A stretch of 64,000 nt of DNA from Macrotrachela quadricornifera (GCA_022393335.1 JAJEKB010020682.1:510952-574951), one strand, 5' to 3'; counted from the first letter of the stretch, positions 12,186-24,103 are shown. The notes: generated by a model not told the origin, from the sequence alone. Program-made: numbers and translations.

Positions 12186-13400
12186 TCATTCTTGAGTTAT
12201 TGCAAGAATACTCACGGTCATCTTTTTTTTTTTGGATAGACAGTACCTACTTTTCCCTTTATTATCATTTATTTGTTCATAATCGTCACATTCTTCTAAT
12301 TCAATTTCAACTAATACTGGTGGATCAAATTTTGGATCATTTTCAACTATATCTTTAATTTGAAATACTGAAAATGGTAATATTAATACTTCTTTTTCTG
12401 CATTTATCATTGACATATGTTCAATATTAATAGCTGTTTGACTTTGTTTAATTATATATTTTAATAAAACAGGTATTTCTTTTAAACAATTATAATTGAG
12501 ATTTTGTTGATTAATATCAGCAAATATTTGAGCAACTGAACGATTTTTTGATGTTGATATAAATGATTTATTCAATATATGAGTACCAATTTTATAATGT
12601 TCTAAATCATTTTTTTTCATTAATAAACCACGATAAGTAATACCTTTATATTGATATTTATATATATCTGGATGATTAATTAATAATGTAACAATATATA
12701 CTAAACAATTAATTAAACGATATTTCGTAGGTGAAGATGAATAAGATGATGTATTAAAATAATCTAATATATATAATGCTAAATGTTTATTTAATATATG
12801 ATGAAAATTCATTGTTGATGTATAAATTTCAATAAAATATTTTAAATAATTTTGTTCTTTAATAGCTTTTTGAAAAAATGATTCAATTTTTTTAATTTTA
12901 TCTCTTGAAAATTTTTCTTGTTTAATTAAATATTCATTTAAATAATATTGAATTATTTCAATTAATAATTTTGTTACTAAATGATGTTGATTATTATAAG
13001 TTTTATATAAATCAATTTGTTCACGAAATTGTTTACGTTTTTCTAATAGATTATTACCAATTAATGACCATTCAATATAACAATTATCTTCTAATTCATT
13101 ATTTAAATGAAATAAATCTGAATATTTAAGAAATGATTTTTTTATTTCATTCATTTTATATTCAACATGTGATGTTAATTCATATGAAATATTTTCAAAT
13201 GATTTTAATGTATTATTTGTTAAGAATAATTGAATAGGTTCATTATATCCATATATATTAGAAATATATAATGCTGGAATATTATAAAAATCTATTCGAT
13301 TTATTGTTTTAATATTATTATATAATTTATCATAAATTTTCATTTGATTATTTTTATCAATATCATATCCAATCGTTTGATTATTAGTACTTTCTATCAT
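12186..13400 (-). CDS. Mono-ADP-ribosyltransferase (ART family)
   Basis: A single open frame of 404 residues. The ART catalytic fold lies in the C-terminal half and carries the full R-S-ExE signature: YKGITYRGL supplies the Arg, KSFISTSKNRSVAQIF supplies the STS motif, and MINAEKEVLILPFSVFQI supplies the ExE glutamates (E-K-E). Such enzymes transfer ADP-ribose from NAD+ to a protein side chain, with the second Glu as catalyst; the target is unknown. No signal peptide is seen, so a cytosolic location is likely. The N-terminal 200 residues are helical and Lys/Asn/Tyr-rich with no family recognised. The last 25 residues follow a poly-Lys run and may be an artefact if a splice site near 12235 is used. 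There are no frame breaks. Confidence 0.8.
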   Translation of the reverse strand: MIESTNNQTIGYDIDKNNQMKIYDKLYNNIKTINRIDFYNIPALYISNIYGYNEPIQLFLTNNTLKSFENISYELTSHVEYKMNEIKKSFLKYSDLFHLNNELEDNCYIEWSLIGNNLLEKRKQFREQIDLYKTYNNQHHLVTKLLIEIIQYYLNEYLIKQEKFSRDKIKKIESFFQKAIKEQNYLKYFIEIYTSTMNFHHILNKHLALYILDYFNTSSYSSSPTKYRLINCLVYIVTLLINHPDIYKYQYKGITYRGLLMKKNDLEHYKIGTHILNKSFISTSKNRSVAQIFADINQQNLNYNCLKEIPVLLKYIIKQSQTAINIEHMSMINAEKEVLILPFSVFQIKDIVENDPKFDPPVLVEIELEECDDYEQINDNKGKSRYCLSKKKKMTVSILAITQE

Positions 13401-16048
13401 CTAAAATTTGACTAAATCTAATGATTATGACAGATTTAGACAATCCATGAGTTTGTAGAATATTAAATTCCTTACAAGAATCATCGAAAATTTGCTCTCT
13501 TTCATTTAACTTCAAGTGAGAAAAAAAATGTCTGAATATTTAGATATAAAAAATGTAAAATATCAATAACATAGATAATATGAAAAGTTCAATTAAAACC
13601 ATTTATCTCGAGATGCTAGATCAAATTTCTTTGTCTCGTCTTATCTCTTCTATTCACAAACAAAAGGTTATCATTCTTAGTATCGAGGGGATGGAAAAAA
13701 AACTTCCACTTCCTTTCTTTGTCTATCTACATGTGTTAAATCATAAAGAATTTTTTGTCTCAATTATATCAAAGATATATCTGAATGAATGATATAATTG
13801 ATATCTTTTAAATGCATCATTGCTATTTTTTAATCAAAATAAAGAAAAGAAATATTTGATGAGATAAGAATATTCAAATAATTGATAATATTTCTTCGAG
13901 TTTTATTGGTTAACATGATTGTTTTGTTATTTCGAATAATGTTAGATGATTTAGTCAATGAAAATAAATGCAAGATTTAAGCAAATAGTGAGAATTCTTT
14001 TTGATTTTCAATCTAAAACTAAAGATAGATTTGAGAGTTAGTATATCAATAATATTTATCATTCATTTTTGATTGAAACAGATCAAAACATTTCTCAGGA
14101 GATAATAAGACTTCGAATGTGCTAATGATTGTCTATTCCAGGATTTTATTTTCAATCAATTCACAGATTTACGATCGTTCTCTCTTATTCGCATTGATTT
14201 TATTGAGATGATTAATGAGTTCCGGACAGAATCATCTTTTTCTGCTTATCTAACATATCTTTCGAAAACTGACAAATTTTTGGTATGTGATGAACGTATT
14301 TTTTTTTCTTATTTATCATTTGATATATTTTATCTTATAAAAAAAACATGCATCACAAGTTACCACGCCAAAAATTTTACAATTTGCAAAGAACATTTTG
14401 TTTTCGAAACGAGGCAAAACTCTTTAAATTACTTTTCACAGCTTCAAAAATTGGTCGCTTGGTATATTTTCTAGTATGAAATAAAAAGTATGCAATTAAT
14501 ATATACATTTCACATCGTATATTCTGTTGTTTTCAATAAAATGTTATTAGAAATCAAACTGTTCGATACAAAACTCTACCATTTATTATGGGTCACCTGG
14601 TATGTAGCATATAGAGAATGGCGTTATAGCTGAATACTTGAATTCCAACTGAGGCTTCTAAAAAAAACTGAAGTGAAAACTTTTCTAGTGTCCCATGTAA
14701 TTCATCATATAAGCAGTCAATTGTTGTATGCAAATGAAACGTACAAGAAATACTATTCACATTCAGAAGTATTAAAAAACACGTCAATCGAACAAAGTGA
14801 AGCATTGAATACGGCAATAGATTTTTCTTTTTTTAAAATAATAATGTTTATTAGATTTCATTTGAGATGGAGTTGATAGAGAATGAAAAAAAAAATTACG
14901 TTGCAGATTGTGTGATTTATCTTTCTTATCTTCTGTTTTATATTAGTCTTTGTATCTGTGCTTCTTTTACTTTTGTATGCTTAACAATGTGCGTGTATGA
15001 GTATTATTTAGATTAAAAATAGATGACAAGAGAAAGCTACTCAATGCTTTACTATAGATAGCCGAATTTTGTCCATCCAGATCATTTTATTGGATTTTTT
15101 TACGACAAAATGAACAATCCACTGTAGTAATATGAATCATCAAAGATTCTTTTATGTCAAACGCGTTGCAAAGGCTTATGGAGTGATGAGAAATAAGAAA
15201 CATGTGAGTGCCCCTATTAGAATGCTAACATTAAGCACTAGAAAGCGTATTTACCATTTCAAAAATGATTCCTGCTTAGTTCAGAAGAATACAATAGGAT
15301 AAGTTGATCAACTAAGTCCTTCGCGATTTTCATTCAACACGCATAGGTTAAAGTTGCATCTAGTAAATGTACTAAAGTATTTAGGTATATAACTATATAT
15401 CTGAATGTATAGATATAGCAGCATACCCATATATGCAATGATCGCCGTAGATCATTGGACAAGAAAAAATAAATTCGTGTTTTCTAACGATTCAATCGCG
15501 ACTTCTACCGACCACTTCGTATGAATATAGTAATCAGAAACAGATATAGTTGCATATCCATCAGGATAAACTCATAGGGATAGTTTACCATTGCTATAAA
15601 TATCCACTCCGGTCCTGTTTCATTGTTTTCGTTGTATAGATCGATTTTTGGTGGAATTTTTCTGTTTTTATTCAAATGACATAGAAGACAGAGAAACTTT
15701 CGACCACGTAAACTGGAACTCATTTATTATTAGAAATCGAACTCAATATAAATAAGGCTAAATACAGCATCTTGGTATTATCGTTATGTGAATTATTGTA
15801 TTTACGACAAAATAAAACGTCGTATAATACTCAAATCATAATGAACGATTAAAAGTAACGAAAGTGTTACGAACTTGTCATGAGTTTAAAAGTATACTTT
15901 CCCGCGCCGACTCCGATAAATATCTTGAGTATCCATGTTTTTGTTCTGTTTTCGAGTCAGATTACAGAGAGATTGCAAGTCCAATATCGATCGAACATAT
16001 GTTTCTGATTTTCATTATCTGTTAAAATAAATATTTTGAAGAAAGAAA
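13401..16048. other. Long intergenic stretch, no gene seen
   Basis: Several frames of 60-90 codons exist (for example 14208-14474 and 15505-15723), but none has homology, signal peptides or consistent splice sites. Composition is AT-rich. The region from about 15950 is the 5' flank of the NHL gene. Confidence 0.45.
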
Positions 16049-17509
16049 ATGATTAAAACAATTATACATAATCATTATTCGGTGCATTCTCGAATAATGT
16101 TATTCCTTATTACAATTCTCAGGTATAATAATAATTTTTTCTTTATATTTCTAATCTGAAATTTCTTATGTCTAGCATCTTAGGTATTATATACTATTTC
16201 TATGTGGTTCATTTTCATATATCTATTGTTTAGTTCCAGTTAAAGCACAGACATGTCAAGGATTAGCTCAATATTCTCAATGTTCATCAAATCCTGCTTG
16301 TAGATGTCTAAAATTAGCGACTGATACGAATGCAGGAATATGTGGTTTTTCTCATGTCACTTGTTCTGAATTAAATTCGTGTTTTGGTAAAAATCAAATA
16401 TGTTTTCAGTCTCAATATATTTGTGTTCAACATCCAAAATGTCAAGCACGTCCTCTATGCTATCCAACACTCATGGCTACAAATATCTTGTGTCCATCGA
16501 TACCAGAAACAAGTAATACATGAAATAGTTAACATGTTGAGACGTTTATCTCTTCTCTTTTTTAGTTCCACTTTCAGATGGCATCTGTGCACAAGCAGTA
16601 TGGTCACGAAATGGTATTACTGTCGCTGGAGGAAATGGAGTCGGTACTGAATTAAATCAATTGTATCATCCGAGTGGAATATTTGTCGATGATGATAATA
16701 ATGCAATCTATGTTGCCGATCAAGAATATCATCGCGTGATGAAATGGAATTTATTAGATGTCTCATCATCTCATAATGGTATGGTAGTGGCCGATGAACA
16801 TGGTATTGATGATGGTGTATTTTATCCTGTTGATCTTGTTGTTGACAAGAATGAGACAATGTTCATTTGTGATAATGAGAATAGGCGAGTTATTCGGTGG
16901 CCTCGAGGAGCTTCTAATGGAGAAACATTTATTTTAAATATTTCTTGCGTTGGTTTGATGATTCATAGCGATCAATTTTTGTATGTCACTGAGTTTCATG
17001 AACATCGTGTTACTCGATGGCATATCAGAACAAATGGAAGTGGAGAAATTGTGGCTGGTGGATATGGACAAGGTTCAAATGTTAATCAACTCAATCAACC
17101 CTACTATTCTTTTGTTGATAAAGATCGAACTGTATATGTGGCTGATCATCTCAATTATCGAATAATGAAATGGAATGAAGGCGCACAAGATGGTATTCTG
17201 ATTGCTGGTACGAATGAATCAGGTAGTGGTATAGATCAGTTATTTTATCCTACTTCAATTGTTGTTGATCAAATGGGTTCTGTTTACGTGACTGATACTG
17301 GGAATAATCGAGTGATGCGCTATTTAAAAGGAAGTAAAGAGGGCATGGTAATTATTGGAGGTGCATCAGGCAATGGAATTGATCAACTCGGTGAACCATG
17401 GGATATATCATTTGATCGAAATGGTAACTTGTACATATCTGATTTGTCGAATTCTCGTGTTCAAATGTTCAAAATTGACAAATCTGCATGTGAGAAATTT
17501 CATTTTTAA
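16049..17509 (+). CDS. Secreted Cys-rich NHL-repeat (beta-propeller) protein, 4 exons with an 8-nt micro-exon
   Basis: Proposed exons: 16049-16122, 16176-16183, 16234-16512 and 16566-17509. The introns are GT-AG and 50-53 bp, phases agree throughout, and the product is 434 residues. The hydrophobic N-terminus (IMLFLITIL, extended by SILVPVKAQ across the micro-exon) forms a signal peptide. About 90 residues with 12 or more Cys follow, then an NHL-type propeller. Its blades recur as ITVAGGNGVGTELNQLYHPSG, then VDDDNNAIYVADQEYHRVMKW, and later YVTDTGNNRVM and LYISDLSNSRVQMF. NHL propellers are usually ligand- or protein-binding scaffolds; no enzyme motif is visible. An AATAAA lies at about 17528, 20 bp after the stop. 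Related genes lie at 43-46 kb and 52.6-54.6 kb. Confidence 0.85.
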
Positions 17510-18261
17510 CTACTATTTTCTTTTTGTAATAAAACATAATTTTGTCAACATTTCAATTTCTTTTTTATATTCATACAGTAATAAGTTATAATGCTAGAAA
17601 CGCTTGTAAGTGATTCAGTTTTCTTCAATATGATCAATGAATAGAATATGAGAAGTAAAATATGAATCTAAGAGTATCGTTCAAAATAAAATGATATGGA
17701 AAGAAGTTGTCATAATTAGAAAGTTGATGGATGCTAAAGAACTTCACAATAACCTTTTTCTGGTTCAAATCTCGTGGTTTTAAAACAGCGAGCATTTTTA
17801 ATAATTATTTAAGTCGTTGATGATATTGGAGGAAATAAATCCAGATAATAATAACTGTAGATTGTTTCTATATTTATTTTTGAAATTTTAGAATTTTTTC
17901 TTTACAATATGCAGATTTCAATGAAATCCGCTTATTTTCAACTATATAGCTACGAATAAACATGATGTTTCAACAAAATCATCTGAAAAATAGGTAGATG
18001 AAAGTATAAGCATTTATCTTATCCTCATCCACTCTCACAATTTTCGATCGAAAAACTTCTTTCAAAGAGCAATCAGTATCACAATATTTCCAACCAGCTT
18101 TATATATGTTGTAGATCAATCTCGGATTCAGGCCAATCTAAGATTGGACTAATTCAAACTAAGATCTTAGTTTGAACTAGTCCAATCTGAGATTGGTCTA
18201 TGACATATATATATATATATATATATCGTAGATTTTGTATCATCATCGAAAAAAAGGAAGC
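17510..18261. other. Intergenic, 3' flank of NHL gene
   Basis: No gene. Contains the probable polyadenylation region of the upstream NHL gene, then AT-rich sequence leading to the palindrome and the AT dinucleotide run listed next. Confidence 0.5.
18131..18224. repeat. 64-bp near-perfect palindrome followed by an (AT)n run
   Basis: Bases 18133-18196 form a palindrome centred between 18164 and 18165 (core AAGATCTT) with only two mismatches across 64 bases. It is built from two nested CCAATCT/AGATTGG inverted units. An uninterrupted AT dinucleotide run follows at 18205-18224. It sits just beyond the broken end of the NHL relic and could mark a breakpoint or a tiny foldback element. Confidence 0.85.
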
Positions 18262-18630
18262 AAATTTGTAACTTATCATTGCCGGCAAATAATGTACCAA
18301 TTGATGCTCCATTCGACCAAAATACTACACGATGATTGTTGTTGTCAGTGACATGAATGTTACTATTATCATCAACAAGAATACAGAAAGGTCCACGTAA
18401 GTAACTTAACGTTCCACCTAATATGCCATTGGTTTGACCGGCAACTGTCGTGCCTTGAGATGAATCTCTTGAAAATTTCTATATTCGATTATTTACTTTA
18501 TCAGTAATATATAACGTATTGGACCAATCTAAGGCTAAATCCCAAGGTTGAGTCATATGGTAAGAATTAATACCCGATATATTCGTTATACACGCAATAG
18601 TTATTCCAGACGTTTTTTCATCGTAACACA
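18262..18630 (-). pseudogene. NHL-repeat gene fragment
   Basis: Read on the minus strand, this gives SGITIACITNISGINS, then TQPWDLALDWSNTLYITDK, VNNRI-stop-KFSRDSSQGTTVAG, RGPFCILVDDNSNIHVTD and NNNHRVVFWSNGASIGT. These are about three NHL units. The TAG near 18480 sits where the family has Gln (NNRIQKF), a single C-to-T change. Neither a start nor a full propeller is present. It is convergent with the intact NHL gene about 0.75 kb away and is probably a partial duplicate. Confidence 0.75.
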
Positions 18631-18639
18631 GGTACTTTC

Positions 18640-19881
18640 GCTAGAAACAATAGACGCTGCTGTGCATTGTCTTTTCAATCTATACAATAAATCTTTTATA
18701 AGATCACTGAAGAAAGTTAAGCTTACATTTTGTTTTCTTTTTGTTTGATATCTAATTGATGATCAACAGTAACATTGGAATCATCTGACCAGATGTCTTT
18801 TTTCTAAATTGTTTTATTTTTATGTATCAAAATTAATAAGAAATCAACGGAGATTACTTCATAATAAATTATTTTGGATGATTTTGAATGCGATTTTCCA
18901 GATTGTTACACACGAGGATCATCATTTTTTTGTTTCAGAAATCGACTAAAACTACCGCTTATTCGTGATTTTCCCTTTAACGATGATAAGTTCATTTAAT
19001 AAAATATTTGTAGATCAAACTTACGCGTGAGAGAGGAGCAACATGTCGAGGAATTCGAATAATATGGTTAGAATTTTTTTTGTATTTCAGATGAACTTTT
19101 GGTTTGATCTTGATCGTCATCATTATTGATAAAATGTATCATATTTGTTTGCATGGAATTGGTACGAAATACTTAATTACTCCCTGTCGGTCGAACAACT
19201 CCATCAGGAGTACTTTTCGATCTTATTTCTTTTGTTGATAAAGAAGAAGACTAGTAGATAGAGCACCTATGAGATTAGAATAAAAAAAAAACAACTTTCA
19301 TTATACTAACCTGATCCGAAGGTGTTGTAAGATGGAAGTGATCTGAAAATTCATATTTTAAAATGGTTCATTCATAGTAGCAGTATTCCAAATCAAATCC
19401 TGTATTACTTTCTCTAGTGGAGATTAGCATTGGATCGATCATTCTTATGTGTGTGAATCTTTTCAAATACGATAGATTGCTACTGGAATTTATTCTTGAT
19501 CAACAGAAATTGTAGAAATAATTTCGCTTCACGTCTTTAATTAAATTAAACTTCATCCGATAGACTGTTAATTGAAAAAAAATAAATTTCACACGTCAAT
19601 TGATTTGATCATGAATGCGTCTGAATATAAATGATGTTTCTTACAGAATAAAAAAAATACTATTCTAAACTTGGTTTTCAAATATCTATATAGTAGTTAT
19701 TTGTTCTTATTCTAAGATATTCATTTCTCATTTTATCAGAGAATCATGTCAATTGAAGTAAAACATGTACATAGAATTTTTGATGTAGTTTTTAATTTTT
19801 ATTTTCATAAGATCTAACCTATCTATAAAATGTTATCTTTAGGACAAACATAGAGCAATTCAAATGAAAAAAAGTAAAGTT
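18640..19881. other. Intergenic, no gene seen
   Basis: AT-rich. The frame at 18548-18748 (+) is antisense to the NHL relic and is not supported. No repeats of note. Confidence 0.45.
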
Positions 19882-20295
19882 CTAAGATTTTAAACGATCA
19901 AGCATGTATTTCTTCATGCCCTCGATATACTGACGATTCTCCGCTTGTCCATCGGTCACCCAATTCTTCTGTTCATCTTGTGGTGTTCCACAATAGTGTC
20001 CTCCATTGATATTGTTCAGCACTTGGAGATACCAATTATGAGTTTCACCTTCATATTCATGTTTTTCACTTCCGTTAATCATCAGATTAACATGTCCTTT
20101 CTTCTCCTCATCATAATCGACGCGTAGTTGAAAATATTGACCTTTTTTATCTTTGCCTTCGAATCCGACGAAAGGATCTCCGATTTTAGCAAAGTGCTTG
20201 GCAATTCTTAACTTGTTCATTAGCTTAATGTTTTCCTCGCCCAATTTGCTAAGAGCATCTCGAAGCGGATCACTCGATGTATGTCTTTGTGCCAT
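19882..20295 (-). CDS. Uncharacterised 137-residue protein
   Basis: A compact, hydrophilic, single-exon frame whose codon use looks coding (less AT-biased than its flanks). It has no signal peptide or membrane segment. The N-terminal 40 residues look helical (LRDALSKLGEENIKLMNKLR). A beta-rich centre follows (DPFVGFEGKDKKGQYFQLRV, then KKGHVNLMING), then a Trp/His-rich segment (THNWYLQVLNNINGGHYCG) and a helical C-terminus. I do not recognise the family. The central F-x-G-K-D-x-x-G-x-Y-x-Q-x-R-x-D pattern is loosely reminiscent of C-terminal domains of bacterial polymorphic (RHS-type) proteins, which would imply horizontal transfer. That is a guess from pattern only. ATG 20295 is the only start. 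Confidence 0.6.
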   Translation of the reverse strand: MAQRHTSSDPLRDALSKLGEENIKLMNKLRIAKHFAKIGDPFVGFEGKDKKGQYFQLRVDYDEEKKGHVNLMINGSEKHEYEGETHNWYLQVLNNINGGHYCGTPQDEQKNWVTDGQAENRQYIEGMKKYMLDRLKS

Positions 20296-20702
20296 TTAAT
20301 TTTGTTTCGACTACTGAATAGTATCTAGAACGAAAGGTATAACGATCGTATATTTATTCAAATCTATCATCTTCAAAAATTTTCTCTCCTTGCCGAAAAG
20401 AAATTGTAAATGGGAAAAAAACCGGCATTATTTTTAGTGTATCAATCTTGCTATGCAAATAAGACATATGGACGCTTTTTCAACAAGAAAACAATAGGAA
20501 AGAAAAAAAAGCATCATGTATCAGGGAACGCAAAATAAGCAATCATTGGTGCAAATCTTCCGCCTATTGTATATAAGCCAGATGTCATGAATTAGTACAA
20601 TAGAAGATAGAACTTGATATTGATGTCGATAACAAAATATTATCTCTCGGTTTCATTGAAATATGCCATGTCAAAGAAACACATTCATTTGAGGGCAAAG
20701 AA
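20296..20702. other. Intergenic between the orphan gene and the F-box relic
   Basis: Likely promoter side of the 137-residue gene. A minus-strand frame at 20585-20812 overlaps the tail of the F-box relic in another frame and may be part of its decayed C-terminus; no independent gene is supported. Confidence 0.4.
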
Positions 20703-21475
20703 TCATGTACGACCATTAAGCACTTGTTCGGATTGAATGCGGGTAAAACATGGATGAAACCCACGAATCGTTCCGGTACTAAGAGGATTTCGTTCCATTG
20801 TTTGGCAATCAAATCGACTCAAAGTAGGAACGTATCGAACGAGAAGATGAGCTAATTTTTCAAAATTTAATGCTAAACAATTATTTCCACGAGATCAATC
20901 AGAAACAATGTATAAACGTCTCAGATTTGGTGTACAGGTCAGAATACTTTCGATTATGCCTATATTTATTGTTCGAATGTAAAATCGTTTTAATTGTATG
21001 TGTCGAACAGGAATAATAAAGATGAAAATCCATTAGAGAAAACCAACTGATTATCTGAGAGATAATCGAAAAATTCTAGTGAATGAACATTAGGAAATCG
21101 AGTTGCATCGATAAAATCTGATCGAGGAAGACTTAGATGACTGACACGCTGAGCGAATTGATTGATAAATGGATCATTTGCATCAACGAAAGAATGCGGT
21201 TGAAAATGAATACTGAATATATTATTGAGAATGGTATTGATAGGAAAGTTTAAATTGAAAAATACTCGATATAGTTCCAGATCATCAATGTACTGGAAAA
21301 TTTCATAAACTAATTCATTTGGTAAAGCTCCAAAAAACATTTGCATATCTAAGAAAACGAATGATTTCTTTTTGCAGAGACAGTCACATCCCGATCCCAT
21401 GACTACAACTCTCTTACCTCCGTATATTATTTCTATTGCTGATAACAAGTTATCGTAGATGCCGTTTATATCCAC
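20703..21475 (-). pseudogene. F-box protein gene, frameshifted
   Basis: A likely coding exon begins after TTTTCTTAG, with Met at about 21346: MQMFFGALPNELVYEIFQYI is a clear F-box, the Skp1-binding motif of SCF ubiquitin-ligase receptors. After HSLEFFDYLSDNQLVFSNGF the frame ends at 20990. One base over, it continues as IQLKRFYIRTINIG, then ILTCTPNLRRLYIVSD, a leucine-rich-like target-binding region typical of bdelloid F-box families. An in-frame TGA follows, then ALNFEKLAHLLVRYVPTLS up to a further stop at 20703. One frameshift plus at least two stops make this a pseudogene. The upstream 43 residues of the open frame (21475-21347) are probably intron or 5' flank. Confidence 0.65.
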
Positions 21476-21867
21476 TGATTGTTTAACAAGTCGTTCCGAA
21501 TTTCCAGTGACTTATTCTATTTTGATTGGCAAATTCAATGTCCATTGTCTGTTTTATATAGTAGTTAATTGTTGAATTAGAAGATTCATACGGAACAGGA
21601 CTACTTTCTGAATTCATAATTTTTGATAATTTTTTTTACTTTATTTTATTTGAATATAGTAGAAGATAATAAGAGTATATAAATCGATTTGATTAAATAG
21701 GTTTTACAATCAAAAAAACGATGTAAATAAAAAGTTAAGTGAGTAAATAAGATAAAAGACAGCAAAAAAAACCAATGAGTATATAATAAGAAGAAAAAAA
21801 ATAGAAGGTTCTTTCCTTATATTCTTTTTTTATTTTACATTATTCTGGTTTACCTTGGATTTTACAC

Positions 21868-23327
21868 CTAATTATTGTGTCCAACATAATTTGGACCAGA
21901 AATGGTAACTGTATAGGATGCCGTTCTGTATGTACTGTATGTTGTCACAACCAAAATGTATGAAGTACCAGCTTGAAGATAAACTACAAATTGAAACTGT
22001 CCATTACCAGCACCATCATCATTTTGTACCAGTAAATTAGTGTTTGAATTGTATGGATCAAAAGAGTATTGATAGAGTAAGCCATAAAGATCTGTAGTAC
22101 TGTTACTGATGAAAGTGTACGTGCCTGTGGTATAGATGGTTAACTCATTTGATTCATAATAATAAGAGCTAACATTTGAGGAAGCACCAGGACGAATAAA
22201 TATTGAACTAGTATTGGTTAATACTGAAACGTGGCTGGTCGAATAAGTACTCGTTGATGCTACAAATACAAAAGTAAAAAGTCAATTTGGACACGTGATT
22301 TATTCAACAAAAAAAGACTTGTTTTGTTCTCAATCGACTTTGTATTTTTTTCCCGTATCAGACTACTAAATCAGATCCTTTCTTTTGCTCGATTTTGTTT
22401 CTTGAAGCTGTACTCTGTCATAATCGTGTGATGAGTATAGATTTGTTACTAATAGTTCTTACGTTTATATCCAATATTTTCAAAATATGTTTCGATCTCC
22501 CGTGATTCTTAGCTATAAAGTCAATATACAGAGCGATGTTTAATCGAATTTTTGATCGAAGTAAAGAAAAATTGTCACTCTACTATTATCATACTGACAG
22601 ACTCATTTTTAAATGTAAAATTTTATTGTGTATTACACACTATTATCTATTTCTTTTTTTTTGAAAGGAATACTCTTTAGAAATATTCAACTTACATGTG
22701 GTTGTTCTTGCTGTTGTTGAACCGCTAAAGTCAGAGAAATAAACAGTAGATGGACCCGTTACAACAATTGTGAAAGATCCTGTTGTGTATGTGCCGAATG
22801 TTGTCACAACCAAAATGTATGTAGTACCAGCTTGAAGGTAATTTCCAAATTGAAACTGTGAATTGCCAGCACTATCATCATTTTGTGCTATTAAATTGCT
22901 GTTTGGATTGGATGGATTAAAACTGTACTGGTAAAGAGAGCCATAAAGATCAATATTGCTGCCACTGGTGAATATATAAGTACCTGATACATAAACGGTC
23001 ACTTGTACTGCCTTGTAATAGTAGCTTAGTGTTGAATCACCTCCACGACTATACAAAGGACTGTTGGTAGTCAATGCTGAACTATATGTAGAGTTCGTTC
23101 CCTGTACGATGACTATTAAAATGAAAAGGAAAAAGGTGCCATTATATAATCAATGAATAGATCGTATAGATTCACAAATATCCATATATAAGATACTGAC
23201 AAATACAATTATTCATTTATTTAATTTCAGAAGTGTCTTACTTACTGTTTTTGCCTTGTGGTGCACAATCACCGAATTGAACAAAACCAAAAATGATCAT
23301 CACCAGAAAGGTATAAAGAAATTGCAT
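21868..23327 (-). CDS. Secreted protein with two tandem PPC-like beta domains, 3 exons
   Basis: Exons: 23327-23246, 23112-22696 and 22259-21868. Splice sites are GT-AG, all phases are 1, and the product is 296 residues. Residues 1-24 (MQFLYTFLVMIIFGFVQFGDC) are a signal peptide; an upstream in-frame Met pair would add 4 residues. Each large exon encodes one repeat of about 135 residues: V-x-V-x-x-S/T-G-T-Y-x-F-x-S, a Y-Q-Y-S-F-x-P block, QNDDxAGNxQFQF, and LQAGTxYILVVTTxxTY with a TGP or SGP end. The pattern resembles bacterial pre-peptidase C-terminal (PPC) beta-sandwich domains but stands alone without a peptidase. One exon per repeat shows duplication by exon copying. The second intron is long (436 bp). 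An extracellular binding role is likely; the ligand is unknown. Confidence 0.8.
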
Positions 23328-23329
23328 GG

Positions 23330-24103
23330 TTTGCATCATAATATTACTGATAACAGAAATTAGTAGTAAAATATGTTTGATTTTTTCGATCGTTGGATGC
23401 TGCCTATTTATATGTATGGCCGTCAAGGACAAATTTCGTCTATGTCTTTTACACTCATTGTTTACTCATCTTGAGAAAAACGGAATTGCGCTATACTTAA
23501 TATTTGAATAATAGAGAATACTTCATATTGAAATGTGGACAACTTATTTGCATTGCTTAAATAGCGGAAGAACTAAATCAAAAATAGATTGTCCTATAAA
23601 ATTATGTACTATTTCTTACAGTATATTTAAATATTAAAGTACAAATCGTGATATCCCTCTGGTAGTTCCCCTTTTTTTTACATGAAAAATTACAAATGTA
23701 TAAGAGTACATGCATATTACGGCTTATTCTGCGTGTATTTATTACGCTATTTAATCAATTCAAAACAAGTTATTATTATAGAACTTTATCGTTCTCTGCG
23801 ACGCAAAATCTATGCTTTACATGGAAGTGATGTGATTCTTGAGAAGAAAAAATAGATCAAAGCGTAGTACGATCAGCATTAATGGCTCTTCTATCAAAAA
23901 TTGTCACACCGATTAATATAACAAAACAGACTCTATTATTAACTACTGGTAATCAACAATAAAATAGATTTCCAGGTATTGGTATATACGGAAATACATG
24001 TGCAAAATCAATTCGATCAAGAAAAAAAAAGTAATATTTAAATAAATATGAACACGAACATAGGCGCAGACGAAGGGAAAAAAAACACAAAAAAATAATG
24101 ATG
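23330..24103. other. Intergenic, no gene seen
   Basis: AT-rich flank between two minus-strand genes. No homology or repeat structure noticed. Confidence 0.5.

Noticed and set aside
14208..14876. Overlapping frames on both strands with hydrophobic stretches
   Set aside because: AT-rich composition explains them; no homology or consistent splice sites.
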